Below, one piece after another: positions 15,033 through 23,526 of a stretch of DNA of 64,000 nucleotides (position 1 is its first letter; every line of letters begins with the position of its first letter). Made by a program: the position numbers and the translations under genes. The notes under the pieces were generated by a model. That model was not told the DNA's origin. It did no database searches and worked only from the letters and a program-made list of their open reading frames with translations. The stretch comes from JACDCA01 sp963810305 (GTDB lineage Bacteria > Acidobacteriota > Vicinamibacteria > Vicinamibacterales > 2-12-FULL-66-21), in assembly GCA_963810305.1 (NCBI GenBank), contig CAWEMY010000005.1, positions 62,001 to 126,000 on the forward strand, read 5' to 3'.

Positions 15033-18000
15033 GTGGCAATCTCGCGATTGGTCTGCGGCGTCTGCCTCTTGCTGGTGGTCACGCCGCACGCTGCCATCGC
15101 TCAGGAAGCTCGATGGAACGAGCTGAACGCCCAGGTCGGTAGCCTCTTCAAGCAGGACAGGTTTGCCGAGGCCATTCCCCTCGCCGAGGAGTCGGTGCAG
15201 ATTGCGCGTCAGACGTTTGGCGCGGACGATCCCAGGACCGCCACATCCCTCGCAAATCTCGCACTGCTCAAGTACGCGCAGGGAAAACACGCCGAGGCGG
15301 TTGGCCTCTATCAGCAGGCAGTGACAATTCGAGTGAAGCAGTTCGGGCCGGATCATCCCGTGGTCGCGATTACTCTCAACGAACTCGCCAATGTCCATCG
15401 CGCAGCGAGGAAGTATCCCGAGGCCGAGCAATTGTTCAAACAAGTGCTGGCGATTCGGGAAAAAGCATTCGGGCCGAACCATCTCGATGTGGCAGTCAGT
15501 CTCAACAATCTCGGCGAGATCTATGGTCAGCAACGGAAACTCATCGAAGCGGAAGCGCTATACAGGCGGGCAGTAGGGATCCTCGAGAAACTCCCCGGTA
15601 ACGTCACGCTTGGCATCACCCTTAACAATCTCGGTCTTCTTTATTATCGGCAGGGAAAGTACGCCGAGGCTGAGCCGCGATACCAGCGTGCTCTGGAAGT
15701 CTCAGAGAAAGTAGTCGGTCCAACGCATTTCCTCGTCGGCGGCATCCTGCACAATCTGGCCACCCTCTACAGTGCGCTGGGAAACCTCCCGGAAGCAGAG
15801 TTGCGGCACGAGCGCGCGCTGGCGATTCGGGAGAAGGCGCTGGGGCCTGATCACCCCGAGGTTGCCAGCAGCCTCAACGGCCTCGGGGTCGTTGATGCGG
15901 AACAGGCGAAGTACGCGGAGGCGGAGTCACGCCACCTGCGAGCACTGGCGATCCGCGAAAAAGCGCTTGGCGCGAACCACCCGGACGTGGCCGAGAGCCT
16001 CAACAATCTTGCCCTGCTGCATCGCCTTCGTGGCCAGGACGCCGAAGCGGAGGCCCGCTATCGACAGGTGTTGCGAATTCAGGAAAAGGAGCTGGGTCCG
16101 GCGCATCCAGACCTCGCTATAGCGTTGAGCAACCTCGCCGAGCTTTATCAGGCCCAGGGCAGGATGGCCGAGGCCGAGCCATTGCACCAGCGCGCGCTCT
16201 CGATTCGGGAGAAGGCGCTGGGCGCGGATCACCCGGACTTCGCGCAGAGCCTCAACAATCTCGGCATGCTGTATCTCGCCGCGAAGAATTACACCGCCGC
16301 CGAGAAACACTTTCAGCGAGCGATCGGCATTCACGAGCGCGCCCTGGGGCCAACTCACCCGGATGTCGCCCCAGGACTCAATAATCTCGCGAAGGTTTAT
16401 CAGGAACAGGGGAAGTATGCCGAATCCGAGCGCCACTATCTGAGAGCGCTGACGGTAGAGGAGGCGGTCTGGGGCAAGGACCATCCCTCGCTGAGAAACA
16501 TCCTCCTTAACCTGGGAACCCTCTATTACGGCTGGAATCAGCCGGTGCGGGCGCAGCCGTACTTCGAGCGAGGTCTGCGGAACCTGGTTCGCCAGCTCGA
16601 GCAGGAGTTCTCATACATGACCGAGAAGGAGCGGCTCGCGTTCCTCGAAACGGCCAAACTCGAGATGCCGCTCTTTCTCAGTTTCTGTCTGACGTCCCGG
16701 GGTCAACTGCCCGCGCTCACCGGTCAGATGTACGACGCGGTGCTGTTTCAAAAAGGAATGGTGGCAGCCGGCGTCGCGGCGACTCGCGCGAAAATCGCCG
16801 TCAGTGGCGACCAGATTGCGATCAGGCTGTTCACGACGCTGACCGAGAAGAAGCGGCAGTTGTTCAGGCTGACCTCAACACCCGCCGCGAATGGCGAGCG
16901 GTGGCGCGAAGAGGTGGCCGGCCTCGAGCGTGAGGCTGGTGCCCTCGAACGCGATCTGATCGCGCGGTCGGCGACGTTCGCGGAACAGCGGCAAGCGACC
17001 CATCCCACGTGGCAGAGCGTGCGCGATCGTCTGAAGCCCGGAGAAGCGTCGGTCGAGTTCGTCCGGTTTCCCTTCTACGATGGCCGGCAGTGGTCCAGCG
17101 CGACGCAATATGTGGCGCTGGTTGTCACGCCTGCGTCCACCACGTCGCCGACGTTGGTGTCGCTCGGCAAAGCTGAGACGCTCGAGTGCGGTCCGTTGAA
17201 CGAGTACAGCCTGCGCATTCAGCCACTCCAGCGGCAGGGGATGCCCTGCGTGCCGGGCGACGGCAAATCCGCTCTGGCGCTGACGCCGACGTTTTATCAG
17301 GCGTTCTGGAAACCTCTCGAGCCCGCGCTGGCGAAAGCCACACGCGTCTATGTTTCTCTCGACGGCATTCTCAACCAGGTCTCCTTGAACGTTGTTCCGG
17401 ACGAGAGCGGAACGCTCCTGGTCGACAAGTACGATCTGCGCGTGGTGCTCAGCACCCGCGACCTCCTGCGCGATCCGACAGTCAGCACTGACAGATCCGC
17501 GGTGCTGATCGGTAACCCGTTGTTTACGGTGGACCCGTCCGTCCACGTGGCCGCGGCACGACTGTACCGAACCGCTGTGAGGGGTGGTGACACCGAGTCA
17601 GGCATCCCCAATACCTCTGGTCGCGCGGACGTCGGGTTGCGAGGGCCGCCGTGGGATCCACTGCCGGGCACAAAGGTGGAGCTCGAGGAAATCGCCCGGC
17701 TGCTGCGCGCACAACGGTGGACGGTGACCGCGCACGAGGGAAAAGACGCGGTTGTTGAATCGATTAAAGGCGTACGCTCCCCGCGGCTGCTCCACGTGGC
17801 AACGCACGGCGAATTCGCGGCGGATCCAGCCGAGATCCGTCGTGAGACATTCGCGCTCAGTGGAGTGGACGCGCCCGGGCAGCCGTCGATCCTCAACGAC
17901 CCGATGCTTCGTTCGGGCTTGTTCTTCACCGGTGCGAATCGTTATCGACGGGGGCTGTCCCCGCTTGCGGGTGCCGACGACGGCGTCCTGACGGCATTCG

Positions 18001-18314
18001 AGGCAAGCCAGCTGAATCTGAACGGGACGGAATTGGTCGTCCTGAGCGCGTGCAAAACCGGACTCGGCCAGTCGCGCCAGGGCGAAGGCGTATTCGGCCT
18101 GCGTCGCGCCTTCCAGATCGCGGGGGCTCAGGCGGTGATGATGACGATGTGGAGCGTACCCGACACTGAGACGCAGGCGCTCATGACGCTGTTCTACCAG
18201 AAATGGGTGGCCGGCGCCGGGAAGCACGAGGCCCTGCGGGACGCGCAGCGAGAGCTGCGCAAACGAAATCCGGATCCCTCGAGTTGGGGAGCGTTCGTTC
18301 TCGTTGGACGATAG
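15033..18314 (+). CDS. Secreted TPR-CHAT domain protein (caspase-like fold)
   Basis: 1093 aa. It begins with a Sec signal peptide (LVCGVCLLLVVTPHAAIAQE), so the protein is exported. Residues 30-500 hold about eleven kinesin-light-chain-type TPRs of 42 residues (consensus LGPDHPDVA.SLNNLA.LY...GKYAEAE). Residues 500-720 are a helical linker. Residues 740-1093 form a CHAT domain with the expected catalytic pair: His925 in LLHVATHGEF and Cys1007 in LVVLSACKTGLGQ. The ending EALRDAQRELR..NPDPSSWGAFVLVG is typical. CHAT proteases cut or signal after TPR-mediated partner binding. Target unknown. GTG start 15033. Last gene of the CHASE2 operon. Confidence 0.9.
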   Translation: MAISRLVCGVCLLLVVTPHAAIAQEARWNELNAQVGSLFKQDRFAEAIPLAEESVQIARQTFGADDPRTATSLANLALLKYAQGKHAEAVGLYQQAVTIRVKQFGPDHPVVAITLNELANVHRAARKYPEAEQLFKQVLAIREKAFGPNHLDVAVSLNNLGEIYGQQRKLIEAEALYRRAVGILEKLPGNVTLGITLNNLGLLYYRQGKYAEAEPRYQRALEVSEKVVGPTHFLVGGILHNLATLYSALGNLPEAELRHERALAIREKALGPDHPEVASSLNGLGVVDAEQAKYAEAESRHLRALAIREKALGANHPDVAESLNNLALLHRLRGQDAEAEARYRQVLRIQEKELGPAHPDLAIALSNLAELYQAQGRMAEAEPLHQRALSIREKALGADHPDFAQSLNNLGMLYLAAKNYTAAEKHFQRAIGIHERALGPTHPDVAPGLNNLAKVYQEQGKYAESERHYLRALTVEEAVWGKDHPSLRNILLNLGTLYYGWNQPVRAQPYFERGLRNLVRQLEQEFSYMTEKERLAFLETAKLEMPLFLSFCLTSRGQLPALTGQMYDAVLFQKGMVAAGVAATRAKIAVSGDQIAIRLFTTLTEKKRQLFRLTSTPAANGERWREEVAGLEREAGALERDLIARSATFAEQRQATHPTWQSVRDRLKPGEASVEFVRFPFYDGRQWSSATQYVALVVTPASTTSPTLVSLGKAETLECGPLNEYSLRIQPLQRQGMPCVPGDGKSALALTPTFYQAFWKPLEPALAKATRVYVSLDGILNQVSLNVVPDESGTLLVDKYDLRVVLSTRDLLRDPTVSTDRSAVLIGNPLFTVDPSVHVAAARLYRTAVRGGDTESGIPNTSGRADVGLRGPPWDPLPGTKVELEEIARLLRAQRWTVTAHEGKDAVVESIKGVRSPRLLHVATHGEFAADPAEIRRETFALSGVDAPGQPSILNDPMLRSGLFFTGANRYRRGLSPLAGADDGVLTAFEASQLNLNGTELVVLSACKTGLGQSRQGEGVFGLRRAFQIAGAQAVMMTMWSVPDTETQALMTLFYQKWVAGAGKHEALRDAQRELRKRNPDPSSWGAFVLVGR

Positions 18315-18394
18315 TCGGTCGCGTGAGGTGCCCCCCGACGCACGTTAGTACCTGGCAGCGTTGATTCGATGAATACTGGACGCGGAGGTCATGC

Positions 18395-18952
18395 ATGCCG
18401 CGTCTCGGGGTGATTGTCGCGAGTGTTCGGGAAGGGCGGGTTGGCGCGCCGGTGGCGGACTGGTTCCTCGAGCACGCGAGGCAGCATGGCGGCTTCGAGG
18501 TCGAACTGGTGGACCTCAAGGCCATCGACCTCCCGCTGCTTTCGGAGCCGCACCATCCGCGTCTGCAGAAGTACACGCAGGAGAAGACGAAGGCCTGGAG
18601 CGCCACCGTCAGTGCGCTGGACGCTTTCGTTGCCGTCACGCCCGAATATAACTTCGGATCGCCGCCCGCACTGATCAATGCGCTGGACCACCTGTATGTC
18701 GAATGGAGCTACAAGCCGTTTGGCTTCGTGAGCTACGGCGGCGTCTCTGGCGGGTTGCGTTCGGTGCAGATGACCAAGTTGATCCTCACGTCATTCAAGA
18801 TCGTTCCAATGGTCGAAGCGGTCTCGATTCCTTTCATCGCCAGGGCGCTGCTGGACGAACGCTTCACCCATGATGAGAAGACCGACAAGGCCGCCACCGC
18901 CATGCTCGACGAACTGCTCCGATGGACCAACGCCCTCGCGGCGCTTCGGTGA
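18395..18952 (+). CDS. NADPH-dependent FMN reductase
   Basis: 185 aa flavodoxin-like fold: GVIVASVREGRVGAPVADWF at the phosphate-binding loop, VELVDLKAIDLPLLSEP, and the signature VTPEYNFGSPPALINALDHL followed by YKPFGFVSYGGVSGG. Cytosolic. Typically reduces FMN, quinones or azo compounds with NADPH. ATG 18395 is used. It follows the CHAT gene by 80 bases and precedes the helicase by 12 bases, so it may share a transcript with the helicase, but the functional link is not obvious. Confidence 0.92.
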   Translation: MPRLGVIVASVREGRVGAPVADWFLEHARQHGGFEVELVDLKAIDLPLLSEPHHPRLQKYTQEKTKAWSATVSALDAFVAVTPEYNFGSPPALINALDHLYVEWSYKPFGFVSYGGVSGGLRSVQMTKLILTSFKIVPMVEAVSIPFIARALLDERFTHDEKTDKAATAMLDELLRWTNALAALR

Positions 18953-18964
18953 AACAATATCCGG

Positions 18965-20701
18965 ATGGCTACCGGATCGCGTTCCACTGAGCAACCCGCA
19001 GGCTTTGCCACGCTGGGCCTGGCCGACTCTCTGGTGAAAGCGGTGACTGCGCTCGGCTACGAGGAGCCGACGCCGGTCCAGCGCGAGACCATCCCCCTGA
19101 TCCTCTCCGGCCAGGACCTGCTGGCGCAGGCAGCAACCGGCACTGGAAAAACAGCGGCGTTCGCGTTGCCGATGATCCAGCGGCTGATGGACAAGGCGGC
19201 CGAAGCGCCCGGTGGACGAAAGAGTGCCAGACGTCGCACCCGAGGGCTGGTGCTCGTGCCGACGAGGGAGCTGGCGATGCAGGTCGCGGAAGCGACCCAC
19301 AAGTACGCGCGGGGGACCGGCATTTCCGTCGTGCCGGTGTACGGCGGCGCGCCGATGATGCAGCAGATCCGCGCGCTCGAGCGCGGCGCCGATATCGTCG
19401 TCGGCACACCGGGACGAGTCCTCGATCACATCCGCCGGCAGTCGCTCACGCTGGACGCCATCCACGTGCTCGTCCTGGACGAGGCGGACGAGATGCTCGA
19501 CATGGGTTTCGCCGAAGACATCGACGCGATTCTCGAGGCGACGCCCAGCGAGCGCCAGACGACGCTGTTCTCGGCAACGATGCCGGCGCGGCTGAAAGGG
19601 ATTGCGGACCGGCACCTCGACGCACCGGCCAGGATCACGATCGCCCGCGAGAAAACCGCCGCCGGAAAACTCCCGCGAGTGCGGCAAGTGGCCTACATCG
19701 TCCCACGCGCACACAAGGCGGCCGCGCTCCAGCGTGTGCTCGACATGGAAAGCCCGACGTCGGCGCTGGTCTTCTGCCGCACGCGTCTGGAGGTCGACAC
19801 GCTGGTCGAGACGCTGAACGCGCACGGCTACAGGGCCGAGGCCATTCACGGTGGCATGCAGCAGCGCCAGCGCGAGGCCGTGATGGCGCGTTTCAGAGGA
19901 GCGAAGGCGGATCTGCTGATCGCCACCGATGTCGCGGCGCGTGGCCTCGACATCCGGCAGCTGTCGCATGTCTTCAACTACGACGTCCCTTCGGCGCCCG
20001 AATCCTACATCCACCGCATCGGACGAACAGGCAGAGCTGGCGCTGAAGGTGTTGCGATCACCCTCGCGGAACCGCGCGAACATCGGCTGCTTCGCAGCAT
20101 CGAGTCGATGACCAGGCAGAAGATCGAGGTCGCGACAGTGCCGACGGTGTCGGACCTCCGCGCGCGCCGGCTCGAGCTCACGAGCACGTCGATTCGCGAG
20201 CAGCTCGTTGCCGGAGATCTCGACAGCGTCCGAGTGGTCGTGCAGTCGCTGGCCAATGAATTCGACGTCGTCGATGTCGCCGCAGCCGCGGTCAAACTGG
20301 TCCACGCGCACCTGTCCGCCGGGCAGGAACGGGACGACCGTGATGTGCCGTCGGCGGCGGTGCCCCGCGAGGTGCGCGGACCCCGTCCCGCCTTCGCCAA
20401 GGCTTCCACCTTCGCTAAAGCTGCGGCGGACAGGTCGGCGGGCAGGCGCTCCGACGCGGCCGGGACCGCGCGTATCTATATTGGTGCGGGCAGGCAGGCC
20501 GGCATCAGACCAGCTGACCTCGTCGGCGCAATCACCAATGAGGCCGGTATTGCCTCGCGGGAGCTGGGTGTGGTTCAGATCGCGGACCGGTTCTCGATCG
20601 TGGAGGTTCCCGAGGAGGCGGCCGACTCCGTCATCGAATCGATGAAGCGCGCCTCGCTGCGCGGGCAGCGTGTAACGATACGCCGCGACCGCGAAAACTG
20701 A
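18965..20701 (+). CDS. DEAD-box RNA helicase with DbpA-type RNA-binding domain
   Basis: 578 aa. N-terminal helicase core with Q-motif (YEEPTPVQRETIPL), Walker A AATGTGKT, PTRELAMQ, DEAD box VLDEADEMLDMG and SAT motif (LFSATMPARL). Second core domain with ATDVAARGLDI and IHRIGRTGRAG. Residues about 500-575 (RIYIGAGRQAGIRPADLVGA, IADRFSIVEVPEE, RGQRVTIRRD) form the DbpA-like RNA-binding domain of the DeaD/CsdA group, involved in ribosome assembly and cold adaptation. The linker before it (residues about 474-492) contains PAFAKASTFAKAAADRSAG, the translation of an intergenic repeat inserted in frame (see 20387-20445). ATG 18965. Confidence 0.95.
   Translation: MATGSRSTEQPAGFATLGLADSLVKAVTALGYEEPTPVQRETIPLILSGQDLLAQAATGTGKTAAFALPMIQRLMDKAAEAPGGRKSARRRTRGLVLVPTRELAMQVAEATHKYARGTGISVVPVYGGAPMMQQIRALERGADIVVGTPGRVLDHIRRQSLTLDAIHVLVLDEADEMLDMGFAEDIDAILEATPSERQTTLFSATMPARLKGIADRHLDAPARITIAREKTAAGKLPRVRQVAYIVPRAHKAAALQRVLDMESPTSALVFCRTRLEVDTLVETLNAHGYRAEAIHGGMQQRQREAVMARFRGAKADLLIATDVAARGLDIRQLSHVFNYDVPSAPESYIHRIGRTGRAGAEGVAITLAEPREHRLLRSIESMTRQKIEVATVPTVSDLRARRLELTSTSIREQLVAGDLDSVRVVVQSLANEFDVVDVAAAAVKLVHAHLSAGQERDDRDVPSAAVPREVRGPRPAFAKASTFAKAAADRSAGRRSDAAGTARIYIGAGRQAGIRPADLVGAITNEAGIASRELGVVQIADRFSIVEVPEEAADSVIESMKRASLRGQRVTIRRDREN
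20387..20445. repeat. Dispersed CGCCTTCGCCAAGGC repeat, in-frame inside the helicase gene
   Basis: CCGCCTTCGCCAAGGCTTCC followed by CTTCGCTAAAGCTGCGGCGG. Related copies occur in intergenic DNA at 28018-28072 and inside the element at 38206-38262, in inverse orientation. Here it is read as the peptide AFAKASTFAKAAADRSAG in the linker between the helicase core and the RNA-binding domain. Confidence 0.6.
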
Positions 20702-20725
20702 CGCAGGGCGACCGACACCGTCGTC

Positions 20726-20773
20726 CAGCCCTTTAGGGCTGTCCATCGAGGGTCGTCCAGCCCTTTAGGGCTG
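20726..20773. repeat. Two copies of palindromic CAGCCCTTTAGGGCTG
   Basis: Perfect copies at 20726-20741 and 20758-20773, each inside a GTCGTCCAGCCC...GGCTGTC unit of about 32 bases. They lie between the helicase stop and the TonB-receptor gene. Each can form a 7-bp stem hairpin. Same family as 40406-40421 and the array at 48106-48222. Confidence 0.85.
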
Positions 20774-20839
20774 TCTATCACACAGCTCATCACCGGGGCG
20801 CGACCGCGTGCCAGGGGCGGTGATAACTTAAGGACGACT

Positions 20840-22958
20840 ATGCAGATCATTAGAACAGTCGTTTTCGCAGTCCTCGTGGCCTCTGCTGGCGCCGTCCTCG
20901 GTGCGCAGAGCAACAGTTCTCAAAACCAGCCCTCGGTGACACTTCCGACGGTGACCGTTGTCGCTCAGAAAGAGCCCGTCGACCTTCAGAGGCTGCCGGT
21001 AAGCGTCACGGCGGTAACGACCGACTGGCTGCGGCTGGCGGACATCCGATTCATCAGCGATGCTGCGATTTACTCACCGAACACGTTCTACTCGGATTTC
21101 ACCGCACGGAAGCTGGTGAATCCCCGTTTTCGCGCTCTCGGCGCGAGTCCCGGCAAATCCCGCGGTCACGACGTTCATCGATGGTGTGCCGCATCTGAAC
21201 ACGAACTCGTCCAGCATGGATTTTGTGGACGTCGACCAGGTGGAGTTCGTCCGTGGCCCTCAGAGCTCGCTCTTCGGCCGCAATACGCTCGGCGGGCTGG
21301 TGAATGTGCTCAGCGCGCGCCCGTCGCTCACCAAGTGGACAGGTGGGTTGTCCGTCCCGCTCGGTGACTACGACGCCCGCGAGATCCGCGGCAACGTGTC
21401 GGGACCGCTTGGTGACAGGCTCGGCGTAGGGTTCTCGCTGAGTCACGCCGAGCGCGATGGCTTCACCATAAACAACATCACGGGCAACGACCTGGATTCG
21501 CGCTCGGCAACGTCGGCCAAGGGGCAGCTTCTCTGGACGCCGGCCAACTGGGAGACGCGGGTGATCGTCAGCGGTGAGCGTGCACGCGACGGCGACTACG
21601 CGTTGAACGATCTGGCCGCCCTTCGCGAAACGCCGCATGTGGCGTCGCGCGATTTCGAGGGACGCACCGACCGCGACATCTTTGCCACAACCTTCGGCGC
21701 CCGCCGCGAAACCCCACGGTTCATCTTCTCGTCGACCACGGGATTCGTTCGCTGGAAGACTCACGACCTCACCGACATCGACTACACGCCGCTGCCGCTG
21801 GCGAGGCGTGACAATGCCGAAGAGGACGTCCAGTTCTCCCAGGAGGTGCGCTTCGCATCGTCTCCCGCCGCCTCGATCAAGCTTTCTGACCGCGCGGCGC
21901 TGGCGTGGCAAGCAGGCGCGTTCCTGTTCACCCAGCGTTACGAGCAGCTCGCGGTCAACAGTCTCGCGCCGTTCGTTGCGTCGGAGTTCATTCCGTTCGC
22001 TGTCGACCAGATTTCTCCGGACGCCGATCTCGACGATGTCGGCGTCAGTCTTTACGGGCAGGCGACGGCGACGCTCGGTGACCGGCTGGATCTGACTGCC
22101 GGTGCGCGGTTTGACCACGAGAACAAGAAGGCATTGCTCAACACGTCGTACACGCCGGTTATCGCCCCGCCCCAGACGGTCGATGCGGAGGAGTCGTTCT
22201 CCAACGTGTCGCCTCAATTCTCGGCGACCTACCGCTTCCAGCCGCAGCGTTCGGTGTACGGCAGCGTCGCGCGGGGATTCAAGGCCGGCGGATTCAATCC
22301 TGTGAGTCCGATCGGTTCGGAGGCTTTCGACGAGGAGTACGCGTGGCACCTCGAGGCCGGCGTGAAGACGATGCTGGCGGCGAATCGGGTCCGTTTCAAC
22401 GCGGCCGTGTTTTTTATCGACTGGCAGGACCTGCAGCTGAACGTCCCGACCGGTGTGCCGGCGGAGTTCTATATCTCCAACGTCGGCGCCGCGAAGAGCA
22501 GAGGATTTGAACTGGAGCTGGCGGCCCGCGCCAACGACTATCTCGACCTCTTCAGCTCATTCGGCCTGACCCACGCTCGCTTCGGCGACAACACGACTGC
22601 AAGCGGCGTGAACGTGTCCGACAACAAGGTCCCGAACACGCCCGACTACACGGCGACTTTCGGTGCGCAGCTTTCGAAGGCGGTCACCTCGGATGCCACC
22701 TTCTATGGCCTTGGTGAGATCGTGCTCTACGGACCGTTCCACTACGACGAGACCAATTTCGCAGAGCAGGAGGCCTACTCGCTCGCCAACTTCAGGGCCG
22801 GCGTTCGTTGGAAGTACGTTTTTGCCGAGGGCTGGGTCCGCAACGCCTTCGACACCGAGTACATCCCTCTCGCGTTTCCATACCGCTCGCAGTCCGGGTT
22901 CATCGGCGAGAGCGGGCGGCCACGGACGTTCGGGATTACCGGAGGCGTCCGGTTCTGA
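20840..22958 (+). CDS. TonB-dependent outer-membrane receptor, one frameshift
   Basis: About 705 aa after correction. Signal peptide (IIRTVVFAVLVASAGAVLGA), TonB-box-like LPTVTVVAQKEP, plug domain (LPVSVTAVTTDWLRLADIRF ... FVRGPQSSLFGRNTLGGLVN), then a 22-strand-type beta barrel ending in an aromatic strand (RPRTFGITGGVRF). It imports an unknown ligand (siderophore, glycan or vitamin) with TonB energy. The plug is broken by one surplus A in the AAA run at 21155-21157. Removing it gives GASPGNPAVTTFIDGVPHLN. ATG 20840 has AAGGA upstream. No substrate-specific neighbours. Confidence 0.9.
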
Positions 22959-22986
22959 GTTTTTCCGCCCTTATAATCTCCCGGCT

Positions 22987-23493
22987 ATGAATCCAATCCT
23001 CGCGGCCGGGCTCCTCATTGGTGTGCTGTGCGGCCTGTGGACCTTCGTGATGGGATTCACCGGCTGGTACAAGAATCCGACGATGGTGTCCCTCTTTTTC
23101 CTCGTGATTGTCATCGAAATCGCGGGATTGATCTGGGGGCTTCGCCGGACGGTCGCGCAGGGACGTACCTACAGCGGCCAGGTGGTCGCCGGCACTCTGA
23201 TGTCGATCATCGCGGGTCTGGTCATCATCTGTTCATCGCTGCTCTTCACCACCGTCGCGTTCCCCGACTATTTCAATGAACTGAACGCGTCGCAGCGGCA
23301 GATGATGCAGCAGCAGGGGAAGTCTGAGGCGGAGATTACGGCTGCGATCAACGCCGCGGCGCCGATGCAGACGCCGATGGCAAATGCGCTGGCGGGTTTC
23401 ATCGGCACGTTCATCACCGGCGTCGTGGCATCGGCGATCATCGCTGTCTGGCTCCGCGTGCGTGGCCCAAGGCTGAGCGCGACGCGGTTCTGA
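22987..23493 (+). CDS. DUF4199 family membrane protein
   Basis: 168 aa with four predicted membrane helices: LAAGLLIGVLCGLWTFVMGF, VSLFFLVIVIEIAGLIWGL, VVAGTLMSIIAGLVIICSSL and LAGFIGTFITGVVASAIIAV. Between helices 3 and 4 is a polar loop (ELNASQRQMMQQQGKSEAEI). The pattern is that of DUF4199 proteins, of unknown role. ATG 22987 begins the first helix. Located between the TonB receptor and the ADOP permease. Confidence 0.8.
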   Translation: MNPILAAGLLIGVLCGLWTFVMGFTGWYKNPTMVSLFFLVIVIEIAGLIWGLRRTVAQGRTYSGQVVAGTLMSIIAGLVIICSSLLFTTVAFPDYFNELNASQRQMMQQQGKSEAEITAAINAAAPMQTPMANALAGFIGTFITGVVASAIIAVWLRVRGPRLSATRF

Positions 23494-23526
23494 GACGCGG
23501 AGGGTGCTGGAGAATAGGGCAACCAC

